NCBI GenBank assembly: GCA_903882825.1
Contig: CAIRYL010000013.1
Coordinates: 1-11,476, forward strand
Reading direction: 5' to 3'
DNA length: 11,476 bases
DNA from: an uncultured Candidatus Peregrinibacteria bacterium
Lineage (GTDB): Bacteria > Patescibacteriota > Gracilibacteria > CAIRYL01
Below, piece after piece: positions 1 through 8,041 of this stretch (within the stretch, counting starts at the first letter, position 1; each line of letters opens with the position of its first letter). Below the pieces are notes generated by a model. It ran no database searches. It saw nothing but the letters and a program-made list of their open reading frames with translations, and was not told the DNA's origin. The position numbers and the translations under genes were made by a program.

Positions 1-129
1 AAAATATGTGCATATTATTATGCCTTTAAAAATGTAATTTTTTTAAAATTTTTTACAGGATAAAAAATCCTTAAAAAAAATCTTTTTTTATCTTTTTTCT
101 AAAAGAAATTTCCCTTTTTTTGAGTCATT
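1..129. other. AT-rich intergenic leader upstream of mfd
   Basis: No gene is seen here. The stretch is almost all A/T with long homopolymer runs. Weak inverted repeats are visible: GCATA/TATGC at 10-23, AGGAT/ATCCT with an AAAAA loop at 57-71, and a pure A:T stem (72-79 with 83-90, loop ATC) followed by a T-rich run. The last two could be a poor terminator for a gene left of the window, but the stems hold few or no G:C pairs. TTTACA (52-57) with AAAAAT (76-81), 18 bp apart, is a possible but weak mfd promoter. In a sequence this AT-rich all of these may be chance. Confidence 0.4.
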
Positions 130-3100
130 ATGAAAAATCTTCAGGTTTTTCAGGATATTTGGAATTTTTTTCCTTCTATCTCTTCTTTTCCACCGTCTAA
201 AAAGAAGAGAATTCTTCATACTTTTGGGCTTTCAAACCATTCTTCAAAAGCATTTTTTTTATCAGATTTTTTATTTAAAGATAAGCCAAAAAATGCAGTT
301 TTTATTACTGAAAAAAAAAGTGATATTTACGAATACGAAGAACTTTTCCAAATTTTTTTTCGTCATGAATTAGAAACAGAACAATGGAAAACATTTTCAT
401 TTTCATTTTCTCAAGATCCTCAAGAAGAACAAAAAAAAGCATTTGAAATGATTTCTCAAATCCATCATTTAAAAAAAACACTTTTTCTTCTCTCTGAAGA
501 AGAATCACAAAAACTTTTTCCAAATCCAAAAGAATGGCTAGCACAAGAATATATTTTAAAAACAGGATCTGCATTTCATCTTTCTGATTTTTTTGAAATG
601 ATGGATTCATTGGGATATACAGCAGGAATGGATAGAAATTTAGAAAAGGGTGAATTTTTAAGAACAGGAGATACTCTTTCTATTTTTCCAATAGGATACG
701 AGCATCCTTTTACTGTAGAAATTGGTTTTCATGAAGTAGGAAAAATTATTTCTCAGAATCAAGAATTTTCATCTCTCTCTATTTTTCCAATTATTTGTAA
801 AAGAAGGTCAACGCCATTTATTCATCTTTTTTCTGAAAAAGACGTTACCATTTATGATGACTATGAACGCGAAAATGAAGAAATTCCTCCTATCCCAGGA
901 AAAGTAGTACATATTTCTTCTTTTCCAAAAGAAGAAGATGAACCACTTCATCTTCGTTTTTTATCTGTTTTAAAATTTTATACACTTACGGATTTTTTAA
1001 ATGATCTTCGTGAAAAAATACGATTAGAATGGAAAATAATAATTGTTACAAAGCGATTTGAAGAACTTATTACTATTTTTACAGAAGAAAATATTCCATT
1101 TACAGAAAAAGGAGATATAAATGCAAATATTTGCATTCTCAATGGAAAAGACTTAGAAATAGTTCCTCCCTCTTTCCAAAATCCAATTGATAAACTTTCA
1201 TTCCTCACAGATCGTGAAATTTTTCATATTAAGACGAATTCTAAAAAAATTGCGAAAAATACAGAACTAATGGATTTTTTAACAAGTTTAAAAGTTGGAG
1301 ATTATATCGTTCATCTGGATCATGGGATTGGTCGATTTCTTGGGATTTCAGAGCAAAAAATTTCTGATATTACTCGAGAATATTTGGAAATTGAATATCT
1401 TCAGAATGATAAACTTTTTGTTCCTATTGAACACTCCGATAAAGTTTCTCGTTATATTGCAGATGAAGATAAAGTTCCAAGACTTACTCGACTGGGATCG
1501 ACCGAATGGAAAACTCTTCAGAAAAAAGTAAAGAAAGAAACCGAAAAAATTGCGAAAGAGCTTTTAAAAATGTATGCCGCTCGAGCAAAAGCAAAGGCGT
1601 TTCAGTGCAAACCAGATGAAGAACGAATGAGGCAGTTAGAAGAAAACTTTCCGTATGTGCCAACCCCAGGACAAGTAGCCGCCATTCGAGATATAAAAAA
1701 AGATATGGAGTCTTCCACTCCTATGGATCGTTTAGTATGTGGAGATGTGGGATTTGGAAAAACAGAAGTTGCTATGCGGGCAGCATTTAAGGCGGTAGAA
1801 AATGGTCTTCAGGTGGCGGTTATTGCGCCTATAACCATTTTGGCAGACCAACACTACCAAAACTTTAAAAAGCGCATGGAAGGCTTCGATATTCGCATTG
1901 AGATGCTTTCGAGATTTCGAACACCAGCCGAACAAAAAAAAATATTAATAGACCTCCGAAAAGGGAAAATTGATATTATTATTGGAACACATAGACTTCT
2001 TTCTTCTGATGTCGCATTTTATAATCTTGGAATACTTATTATTGACGAAGAACAGCGATTTGGAGTTCAGCAAAAAGAAAAATTAAAAGATCTTCGGAAA
2101 GAGGTTCATATCCTCACCATGACGGCAACGCCTATTCCTCGAACTCTTAATTTAGCACTGCATAAGTTGAGAGAAATTTCTACCATTACCACACCTCCTC
2201 CCGGAAGACTCCCGATTGTAACGGAAGTGCGAAAATATTCAGATCGTCTTATTCGAGATGCTATTTTAAAAGAATTAGAACGAAAGGGTCAGGTGTATTT
2301 TTTACACAATCGTGTGGAGACCATTGAGGCAATTACAGAAAAACTTCGCCATCTGGTACCGGAAGCAAAATTTGGGGTTGCACATGGGCAATTAAAGCCG
2401 GAAGAATTGGAGAAAAAGATTTATGCATTTAAAAATAAAGAATTTGATGTGCTTGTTTCTTCTACGATTATTGAAAATGGAATCGATCTGGCGAATGCCA
2501 ATACGATGATTATTAATAAGGCAGAGGCGTTTGGTCTTTCTCAACTCTATCAACTTCGAGGACGTATTGGGAGATCGAGTCGCCAAGCGTATGCATACCT
2601 TTTATACCATGCTCAACGCCTTTCTTTAGATGCAAAAAAACGTTTGCGAGCAATTGTAGAAGCCTCGGAATTGGGAAGTGGTTTCCAACTTTCTATGAGA
2701 GATTTGGAAATTCGTGGAGCAGGTGATGTTTTAGGAGTTTCGCAACATGGAAGTGTAAACATGGTAGGAGTGAGCCATTTTTTACGTCTCTTAAAACAAA
2801 CAATTACAGAACTTGAACAAGGAGAAGATAGAAAAGAAGACGAACCCTTTACAGATGTATCTTTAGAATTGCCGTTAGATGCATATATTCCTTCCTTTTT
2901 TATTTCTGATGCAAAAGAAAAAATTCTTACGTATCAAAAACTGGCAAGCATAACTACTCCTGGGATGCTAAAAGATCTTTCCGAAGAGCTTGAAGAAGAA
3001 TATGGGAAGCTTCCAAAAGAAGTAAGAAATTTACTACAGGTATTAGAAATAAAAATATATGCCCGACTCGCAAATTTAAAAGGGATTTCATGTATTAACG

Positions 3101-3303
3101 AGAATGTTCAAATGTTGCTCTCAAAAAAAGTAACCGCACATGAAATTATGAATCTTCTCCAATATCAAAAATTTTGGACTATTTCCGGTGAGTCACTCCG
3201 CGCTACCATGAAGCAGTTGGGATTTAATTGGCAAGAAACACTTTTAGAGGCCATTAAACTTTTAGAGCCGAAACGAAAAAAACACAATAAACTTCACAAA
3301 TAA
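130..3303 (+). CDS. mfd: Transcription-repair coupling factor Mfd
   Basis: Mfd is a DNA translocase that removes RNA polymerase stalled at DNA damage and recruits UvrA for nucleotide excision repair. The 1057-residue product shows the expected order: a divergent N-terminal UvrB-like region (about 1-340); a CarD-like RNA-polymerase-interacting domain from about residue 388 (VGDYIVHLDHGIGRF); and a RecG-like SF2 helicase core with Walker A GDVGFGKT (538-545), DEEQ box (639-642), TATP (665-668), STIIENGIDLANA (from 777) and RGRIGR (810-815). The translocation motif GAGDVLGVSQHG follows, then the C-terminal TRCF domain (about 914-1010). Against E. coli Mfd (1148 aa, Walker lysine near 634) the Walker lysine is at 544, so nearly all of the shortening lies before the helicase. 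The N-terminal third is much more AT-rich than the core (one 60-base line 22% GC, against 48% in a helicase line), consistent with weak constraint. No Shine-Dalgarno precedes the ATG. It is convergent with the tRNA downstream. Confidence 0.97.
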   Translation: MKNLQVFQDIWNFFPSISSFPPSKKKRILHTFGLSNHSSKAFFLSDFLFKDKPKNAVFITEKKSDIYEYEELFQIFFRHELETEQWKTFSFSFSQDPQEEQKKAFEMISQIHHLKKTLFLLSEEESQKLFPNPKEWLAQEYILKTGSAFHLSDFFEMMDSLGYTAGMDRNLEKGEFLRTGDTLSIFPIGYEHPFTVEIGFHEVGKIISQNQEFSSLSIFPIICKRRSTPFIHLFSEKDVTIYDDYERENEEIPPIPGKVVHISSFPKEEDEPLHLRFLSVLKFYTLTDFLNDLREKIRLEWKIIIVTKRFEELITIFTEENIPFTEKGDINANICILNGKDLEIVPPSFQNPIDKLSFLTDREIFHIKTNSKKIAKNTELMDFLTSLKVGDYIVHLDHGIGRFLGISEQKISDITREYLEIEYLQNDKLFVPIEHSDKVSRYIADEDKVPRLTRLGSTEWKTLQKKVKKETEKIAKELLKMYAARAKAKAFQCKPDEERMRQLEENFPYVPTPGQVAAIRDIKKDMESSTPMDRLVCGDVGFGKTEVAMRAAFKAVENGLQVAVIAPITILADQHYQNFKKRMEGFDIRIEMLSRFRTPAEQKKILIDLRKGKIDIIIGTHRLLSSDVAFYNLGILIIDEEQRFGVQQKEKLKDLRKEVHILTMTATPIPRTLNLALHKLREISTITTPPPGRLPIVTEVRKYSDRLIRDAILKELERKGQVYFLHNRVETIEAITEKLRHLVPEAKFGVAHGQLKPEELEKKIYAFKNKEFDVLVSSTIIENGIDLANANTMIINKAEAFGLSQLYQLRGRIGRSSRQAYAYLLYHAQRLSLDAKKRLRAIVEASELGSGFQLSMRDLEIRGAGDVLGVSQHGSVNMVGVSHFLRLLKQTITELEQGEDRKEDEPFTDVSLELPLDAYIPSFFISDAKEKILTYQKLASITTPGMLKDLSEELEEEYGKLPKEVRNLLQVLEIKIYARLANLKGISCINENVQMLLSKKVTAHEIMNLLQYQKFWTISGESLRATMKQLGFNWQETLLEAIKLLEPKRKKHNKLHK

Positions 3304-3356
3304 AATATCTGCGAGTTTTTGGGAGATGGGAAGTTTTCAGTTGTTATTTTAGGAAA

Positions 3357-3377
3357 AAATACAGGAGGTGTGTATTT
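3357..3377 (-). terminator. Possible terminator of tRNA-Gln
   Basis: Read on the - strand, AAATACA and TGTATTT form a 7-bp stem around a 7-base loop (CACCTCC), and the second arm runs into six T (3354-3359). It begins 17 bases beyond the 3' end of the tRNA and sits between convergent mfd and the tRNA, where a terminator is expected. The stem has only one G:C pair, so it is weak. On the + strand the same hairpin is preceded by A-run sequence, so it could slow mfd transcripts too. Confidence 0.4.
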
Positions 3378-3393
3378 GAAAATTTTTCCAATC

Positions 3394-3468
3394 TGGCTGC
3401 CCGGGTTGGGATCGAACCAACGAATGACGGATTCAAAGTCCGTTGCCTTACCACTTGGCGACCGGGCA
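3394..3468 (-). tRNA. trnQ: tRNA-Gln (anticodon TTG), CCA encoded
   Basis: Read on the - strand, the 5' acceptor arm TGCCCGG (3462-3468) pairs perfectly with CCGGGCA, followed by discriminator G and a genomically encoded CCA (3394-3396). The D arm contains CCAAGTGGTAAGGC. The anticodon stem-loop is ACGGA-CTTTGAA-TCCGT, with anticodon TTG, which reads glutamine CAA/CAG. The T arm is TTGG-TTCGATC-CCAA. The length is 75 nt with CCA, as is usual for bacterial tRNA-Gln, and the overall sequence resembles known tRNA-Gln. It lies opposite to all protein genes of the window. Upstream on its own strand TGGCATATT could be an extended -10 element, but no convincing -35 is visible. Confidence 0.96.
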
Positions 3469-3541
3469 ATATCGCAAAAATGTCAATATGCCATAAAATT
3501 CTTTCAAAGAGCAGTAAAAAAATCAATGAGAAATTTTTAAA

Positions 3542-4885
3542 ATGAACGAGTATGATACTTTTACTTTTCACACCATTATGATTTTTTGGGGAATTTGCAT
3601 CGCGATTGTCATGACTATTTTTGGTCAATTGTTCCGTATTCCTCTTCTCGGAGGAACTGGAATTTTATTGCTCGACGCTTGGATTCCCGTAGTGGTTTGC
3701 GTATGGGCATTTCAAAAATTGTGGAAATGGGGCATAGGCGAAACGTTTTCTTTCCCTTTTGAAATTTTAAAAAAACCATTTTTTCTTGGAGGGGTCGCGT
3801 TTTTAGGAATCGCGCTTGGTTCACTCTTATGGAATGCTCAATATTTCTCTCTTTTTACTCTTTTAGAAAGTGGATTTTATCTCTTTCGGTATGCGTTTTT
3901 AATACTTTTTTTTGTGGTGATTGCAGATGAAGTGAACACTTTTTCTCGTATTACCAAACTACTGTATATTTTTCTTCTTTCTAGTATTACTCTTGTTATT
4001 TTTGGATTTTTACAACTTGTTTTTTTCCCAAATTTTACATTCATGCAAGTATATGGCTGGGATCCTCATATAGGAAGACTGCTTTCGACATGGTTTGATC
4101 CTAATTTTTTTGCTGGATTTTTAGCATTTTCCATTTCTATTTTTATGGGAATTCTTGTTTTTTCCCCACTTTTAAAAAAAATTCCTCGTTTTTCAGATTT
4201 TTTAAAAAACAAAAGAGATATGAGTATTTTTTTCCTCATGCTCGTTTTTTTACTGGCACTTATTCTTACGCTTTCTCGCTCTGGATTTTTGGCATTTGCA
4301 GTAGTCGGATTTTTATTTGGCATTTTTTTCTTTCGGAAATTATTCGTCATTGGGCTTTTCGGTCTTTTATTGCTTCTTCCTGTATTTCCAAAAAGTGTAG
4401 AACGAATTTCTGATGGAGTTTCTTCTCTTTTTTCTGTTGTGAGAGAGCAAGAAAGTATTTTTTTACCGGACGCAACAGCACGATTAAGAGTTCAAAATAT
4501 GCAGGAAGCCTTAGAAATGAGAAAAAAAAATGAATGGATAGGACTTGGATTTAATACTCTTCGTTTTTATAGGGGCGAGGGGATTCACTCTTCTGGCGGA
4601 TTTGACACTTCTCTGTTTACTATTGTGGTAACGACGGGTTGGGTTGGGCTCTTTTGTTTTCTTTTATTTTTTGGTGGGATGATTTGGGAATCCGTTCTTC
4701 AATTTCGAAATCCTCGAAGCAATACGCTTAAAAGAGGAATTGCTCTTGGGTTTGCGATTGGGAGTGTTGGCATTTTTGTTCATTCATTTTTTGTGAATAC
4801 TCTTTTTTTCGGTCTCTTTTTAGTTTTTTTATTTGGCATTTTTGGGATTTTACATTCCAAAGGGTGGGAAACGATTGAAAAATAA
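3542..4885 (+). CDS. O-antigen ligase/polymerase-like membrane protein
   Basis: The 447-residue product is very hydrophobic, with roughly ten membrane segments spread over its whole length. It has the marks of the Wzy_C/WaaL family (PF04932): LSRSG at about 244-248 at the start of a membrane helix, then a large extracytoplasmic loop with R/E-rich sequence, GLGFN (334-338) and a histidine (H349), followed by a helix containing TTGWVGL. Family members polymerise O-antigen repeats, ligate glycans to lipid A core, or glycosylate pilins and other proteins; which of these applies cannot be told from sequence. Lipid A ligation is unlikely if the host is a CPR bacterium, so surface glycan polymerisation or protein glycosylation is more plausible. 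The ATG at 3542 has no Shine-Dalgarno; an internal ATG at 3578 is possible. TAAAAT at 3494-3499 is a candidate -10 with a poor -35. Confidence 0.8.
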   Translation: MNEYDTFTFHTIMIFWGICIAIVMTIFGQLFRIPLLGGTGILLLDAWIPVVVCVWAFQKLWKWGIGETFSFPFEILKKPFFLGGVAFLGIALGSLLWNAQYFSLFTLLESGFYLFRYAFLILFFVVIADEVNTFSRITKLLYIFLLSSITLVIFGFLQLVFFPNFTFMQVYGWDPHIGRLLSTWFDPNFFAGFLAFSISIFMGILVFSPLLKKIPRFSDFLKNKRDMSIFFLMLVFLLALILTLSRSGFLAFAVVGFLFGIFFFRKLFVIGLFGLLLLLPVFPKSVERISDGVSSLFSVVREQESIFLPDATARLRVQNMQEALEMRKKNEWIGLGFNTLRFYRGEGIHSSGGFDTSLFTIVVTTGWVGLFCFLLFFGGMIWESVLQFRNPRSNTLKRGIALGFAIGSVGIFVHSFFVNTLFFGLFLVFLFGIFGILHSKGWETIEK

Positions 4886-4908
4886 TAACTTCATCATTTC
4901 TTTTGCAT

Positions 4909-4937
4909 TTGTTCAAAAATGTTCATTTTGATACAAT
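4909..4937 (+). promoter_or_regulatory. Extended -10 promoter of sppA operon
   Basis: TTGTTC (4909-4914; 3/6 to the -35 consensus) and TACAAT (4932-4937; 5/6 to the -10 consensus) are separated by exactly 17 bp. The -10 is preceded by TGA, an extended -10 TGN motif, which compensates for the weak -35. Predicted transcription start is near 4944, leaving a leader of about 14 bases before the sppA ATG. Two direct repeats TGTTCA (4910-4915 and 4920-4925) lie 10 bp apart over the -35 and spacer. Confidence 0.5.
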
Positions 4938-4957
4938 TTTTTTGATTTTTTTATTCT

Positions 4958-6019
4958 ATGTTTTCTATTCCTCAAAGTTCTCCTCCCGAAAACACCTCTC
5001 CAATTCCTTCACCACAAATATTAGAAGTAACTCTTAAAAAGCCATTATGGGAAATCCTTGGATCTTTTTTTTGGGGAGCTTTAAAAATTATTCTTGTTTT
5101 GATAGTTATTGGGCTTCTTTTTCAGGGATCTCAAATAAAACCTCAAAATTTAGAAATGGCGTATGAAAAAAGGGCGATCGATGAATACTGGAGACCGGTT
5201 GATATTGATGTGAATGCCAAACAAATCGCAATGATTTCTGCAAAGGGAACTATTGTAGGAGAAGATATCTTACCATCTTTTTCAGAGGGAATGATTGTAG
5301 CACCTCGACTTATTGCAATGTTGGCTTCTGCTGGAGACGATCCCGCGGTGAGCGCCATTGTTCTTCGCATTGATTCTCCTGGGGGGGAAGTAGGTGCGTC
5401 CGAACGCATCACTACTGCGCTTGAACAAATTCAAAAAGATAAAAAACCAGTGTATGTGCTTTTGGAAAACATTGCGGCAAGCGGAGGATATTATATTTCT
5501 ACACCGGCAAAGAAAATTTATGCTTATCCAGAGACACTTTTAGGAAATATTGGTGTTCGTATGGATATTCCAAATATTCAAGGACTGATGGGGAAAGTGG
5601 GCGTAGAAATGCAAACGGTTACTTCTGGACCATTAAAAGATATGGGAAGTCCATTTCATGCCATAAAAGAGGAAGAAATGAAAATTTTTCAAGCGCTGAT
5701 TGATGAATCTTACCAAAAATTTTTACAACGGGTTTCTGATGGTCGAAAAATTCCTCTAGAAACGGTAAAAACGTTGGCAGATGGGCGCATTTATTCAGGA
5801 ATACAGGGTGCTCAAAATAAGTTAATTGATAAAACAATTACTTCTCTTGGAGATCTTTTGCTAGATTTGCGTGTGGAAATGGGAACTTCTGTGCAATTAG
5901 TAGAATTTAAAGAGCCAGTAAGTCCGTGGGATGAATTTTTGATGACGGTTTCGAGTTCGGTTTCGCCTCTTCAGGCATCGTTTAAGAAATCTTTGGGGGT
6001 AAGTATGAAATACGAATAA
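4958..6019 (+). CDS. sppA: Signal peptide peptidase SppA (S49 serine protease)
   Basis: Membrane-anchored serine peptidase of family S49 that cleaves remnant signal peptides and other membrane-associated peptides. The 353-residue product has a short proline-rich cytoplasmic start, one membrane helix (about 33-55) and one S49 domain, so it is the short Bacillus/archaeal type and not the tandem-domain E. coli type. RIDSPGGEVGASE lies at 137-149. The likely nucleophile is S175 in AASGGYY and the general base K227 in SGPLKDMGSP. Their spacing of 52 residues equals that of S147/K199 in B. subtilis SppA. GRIYSG and GAQNKLID near the C-terminal end of the domain are typical. It starts a likely two-gene unit, since the LRR gene begins 14 bases after the stop. 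No Shine-Dalgarno is visible; the leader is T-rich. Confidence 0.95.
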   Translation: MFSIPQSSPPENTSPIPSPQILEVTLKKPLWEILGSFFWGALKIILVLIVIGLLFQGSQIKPQNLEMAYEKRAIDEYWRPVDIDVNAKQIAMISAKGTIVGEDILPSFSEGMIVAPRLIAMLASAGDDPAVSAIVLRIDSPGGEVGASERITTALEQIQKDKKPVYVLLENIAASGGYYISTPAKKIYAYPETLLGNIGVRMDIPNIQGLMGKVGVEMQTVTSGPLKDMGSPFHAIKEEEMKIFQALIDESYQKFLQRVSDGRKIPLETVKTLADGRIYSGIQGAQNKLIDKTITSLGDLLLDLRVEMGTSVQLVEFKEPVSPWDEFLMTVSSSVSPLQASFKKSLGVSMKYE

Positions 6020-6033
6020 TTTTTATTTTACGT

Positions 6034-7926
6034 ATGTCTTCTCTTCTCCGTTTCTCTTTCGGAGCTTTGACATTGGGGTTTCTTGCACTTTTGGCACCTG
6101 GACAGGGACTTGCGGATGAAGAATATGTATATACCACTTGTGATATTGCCTGGGTAAACCAGCGCAATGGAACCACTCCTCTTCCTATTCTTACCAAAGA
6201 GGAATCCCAACTTTTAAGAAATATTTTTGGGAAAACAGTAAAAAGCACGCAAGTGGCGAAAAATGAGAATGGTAAAATTATTTGTATTTTCGGTGCCGAC
6301 GCGAAATTTAAAAAGATTTCACCAGACATTGGAAAATTAACAGCCCTTCGTGGGCTTGATATCTCGGGGAATAAAATTTCAGTTCTCCCGAAAGAAATAG
6401 GGGATTTGGTAAATCTTGAGGATTTAAGACTCCCTTTTAACAATATACAAAAAATTCCTGTTTCCATTGAAAAACTTATAAACCTAAAAAGTTTAGACAT
6501 TTCGTGGAATAGGATAGCGATACTCCCTTCTGAGATGAAAAATCTTACAAATTTACGCACACTAGATATTCGACAAAATCTATTGTCTGGAGGTATCCCC
6601 TCAGAAATAGAGGTGCTCCATATTAAAAACCTCTTTTATGATAAGGAAGATAATGAGGCGGTGGCGACTCAAAAATACTTTGAAGATTTTGGGCAGTGCG
6701 CGATAGAAGAATTTGGAAGAGGATGGAGTGCTCCAGATAAAACTGATACAAAACTCTCTCCGAGAGAAAAAACGCTTCTGAAAGAAATTTTTGGAAAAGC
6801 AATTTCAAAAGATCAGGTTATAAAAAACGAGGAAGGAGAAATTCTCTGTATCTTCGCAAAAAATAGCGAAATAGAAAGCATTTCTTCCAAAATACAAGAG
6901 CTTTCTGCTTTGGAAGGTTTATATTTAGAAGGCAATAAACTCTCCTCTCTCCCGAATGAAATTGGGAATCTTTCTCATTTAAAAACACTCAACATTGATG
7001 TGAACCATATTACAGAAATCCCTGCCGGGATAGGCAAACTCAAAAGTTTAAAAATACTCAGTGCAGTCGTTAACGATCTAGAAAAACTACCTCCTGAAAT
7101 AGGGGATTTGGAAAACTTAAAAACACTTGATGTAAAATCCAACGATTTACATGAAATTCCTGTAGAAATTGGGAATCTTTCACAACTAGAATATCTCGAT
7201 TTTGAAGGATCAAGCATGCAATCTTTTCCCCCTGAAATAGGAAATCTTAAAAATTTAAAGTATCTGAATTTTAATACTTATCATTTTGATAAGGGGGCTC
7301 TTACTTCTCTCCCGTCTACCATTGGCAACCTTACAAATTTAGAATTACTAGCCATTGAAAATGCTAGCCTCACAACCATTCCTATTGAGATTGGGAAGTT
7401 AAAAAAGTTGCAATACATTAGCTTTAAAGGGAATGATTTTACATTTCTCCCTTCCGAAATTGGAGATCTTCCAACTCTTTTTAATCTCAATATTTCAAAT
7501 AATCGTATTGAGAAGCTCCCAAAAAACTTTGAAAATCTTTCCTCCCTCACTACCCTTGATATCAGTGAAAATCGCTTTCCAAATTTCCCTTCCGAAATTG
7601 TAAAATTCTTAAATCTCAAGAATGTGGACGCTTCTTGGAATTACATTGCAACGCTCCCTCCAGAAATAGGGAACCTCGTGAATCTTAATTCTCTCAGCTT
7701 CCATGACAATAAACTCACCACTTTACCTGAAGAATTAGGAGATATCCCACATCTTGGAGAATTGGAGTTGCACAACAACCAGCTTTCCACTTTCCCTCAC
7801 ACCATTAAGAGCTCTTATTACCTTACCAGACTCTCTCTTTGGGGTAATAAAATTTCTAAGAAAGAACAAAAGGTTTTAAAGAAGATCTTTAGAGATGCTA
7901 TTTTTGAAAAACCGAGTGATTATTGA
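6034..7926 (+). CDS. Secreted leucine-rich repeat protein, modular
   Basis: The 630-residue product begins with a signal peptide (MSSLLRF, hydrophobic core, likely cleavage after GLA at residue 27), so it should be exported. It carries 23-residue LRRs of the plant-specific/ROCO-like pattern (LxxLxxLxLxxNxLxxLPxEIGN): four at about 102-194 and about fourteen at 290-608, one of which (405-432) is five residues longer. Each block is preceded by a similar cap unit: a cysteine, then [S/T]xxExxLLxxIFGKxxxxxQVxKNExGxIxCIF. The units are C36-C84 and C222-C272. These are the only four cysteines, which suggests one disulfide per cap. A third helix of the same type (SKKEQKVLKKIFRDAIF, 608-624) closes the protein. 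The ligand is unknown; surface protein binding or adhesion is the usual role of exported LRRs. Fourteen bases separate it from sppA, so cotranscription is likely. It ends in TGA. Confidence 0.9.
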   Translation: MSSLLRFSFGALTLGFLALLAPGQGLADEEYVYTTCDIAWVNQRNGTTPLPILTKEESQLLRNIFGKTVKSTQVAKNENGKIICIFGADAKFKKISPDIGKLTALRGLDISGNKISVLPKEIGDLVNLEDLRLPFNNIQKIPVSIEKLINLKSLDISWNRIAILPSEMKNLTNLRTLDIRQNLLSGGIPSEIEVLHIKNLFYDKEDNEAVATQKYFEDFGQCAIEEFGRGWSAPDKTDTKLSPREKTLLKEIFGKAISKDQVIKNEEGEILCIFAKNSEIESISSKIQELSALEGLYLEGNKLSSLPNEIGNLSHLKTLNIDVNHITEIPAGIGKLKSLKILSAVVNDLEKLPPEIGDLENLKTLDVKSNDLHEIPVEIGNLSQLEYLDFEGSSMQSFPPEIGNLKNLKYLNFNTYHFDKGALTSLPSTIGNLTNLELLAIENASLTTIPIEIGKLKKLQYISFKGNDFTFLPSEIGDLPTLFNLNISNNRIEKLPKNFENLSSLTTLDISENRFPNFPSEIVKFLNLKNVDASWNYIATLPPEIGNLVNLNSLSFHDNKLTTLPEELGDIPHLGELELHNNQLSTFPHTIKSSYYLTRLSLWGNKISKKEQKVLKKIFRDAIFEKPSDY

Positions 7927-7979
7927 TGTTGACCCTTTAAAAAGAAGATATTGCTATTATTACTTCAGAGTTGGACTAT

Positions 7980-7985
7980 TATAAT
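7980..7985 (+). promoter_or_regulatory. Candidate -10 box (TATAAT) before DUF2892 gene
   Basis: A perfect TATAAT lies 56 bases upstream of the ATG at 8042, in the 115-base gap after the LRR gene. The -35 at 17 bp (TTATTA) matches only 3/6. A competing pair is TTGAAT (8002-8007) with TATTTT (8026-8031), 18 bp apart, which would place the start almost on the ATG and give a leaderless message. A 10-bp perfect palindrome ATAGTACTAT (8019-8028) lies between the TATAAT and the gene. Confidence 0.35.
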
Positions 7986-8041
7986 GAGCGGTGGAATCGC
8001 TTTGAATGGACTTTTAATATAGTACTATTTTAAATTATATC

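Noticed and set aside
311..319. A9 run in mfd (and another A9 at 4522-4530 in the O-antigen ligase-like gene), considered as phase-variation tracts
   Set aside because: Runs of this length are expected in such AT-rich genes, both frames are intact, and mfd is not a typical phase-variable gene.
3473..3490. TTGACA on the - strand just upstream of tRNA-Gln, considered as a -35 box
   Set aside because: A -10 at normal spacing would fall inside the tRNA, so it cannot drive it.
5982..6560. 192-codon open frame on the - strand across the sppA end and the LRR start
   Set aside because: It runs antisense to two well-supported genes, has no recognisable motif, and is a by-product of the repeated codon pattern of the LRR gene.
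6100..7900. Periodic DNA similarity (GAAATTGGGAATCTT-like segments), considered as a CRISPR or tandem DNA repeat
   Set aside because: The periodicity is about 69 bases, follows the 23-residue LRR, and keeps the protein pattern and not the DNA, so it is coding.
7924..7926. Possible UGA recoding as glycine (Gracilibacteria/SR1 code)
   Set aside because: TGA ends both the LRR and epimerase genes at sensible places, no gene needs read-through, and no TGA replaces a conserved glycine.
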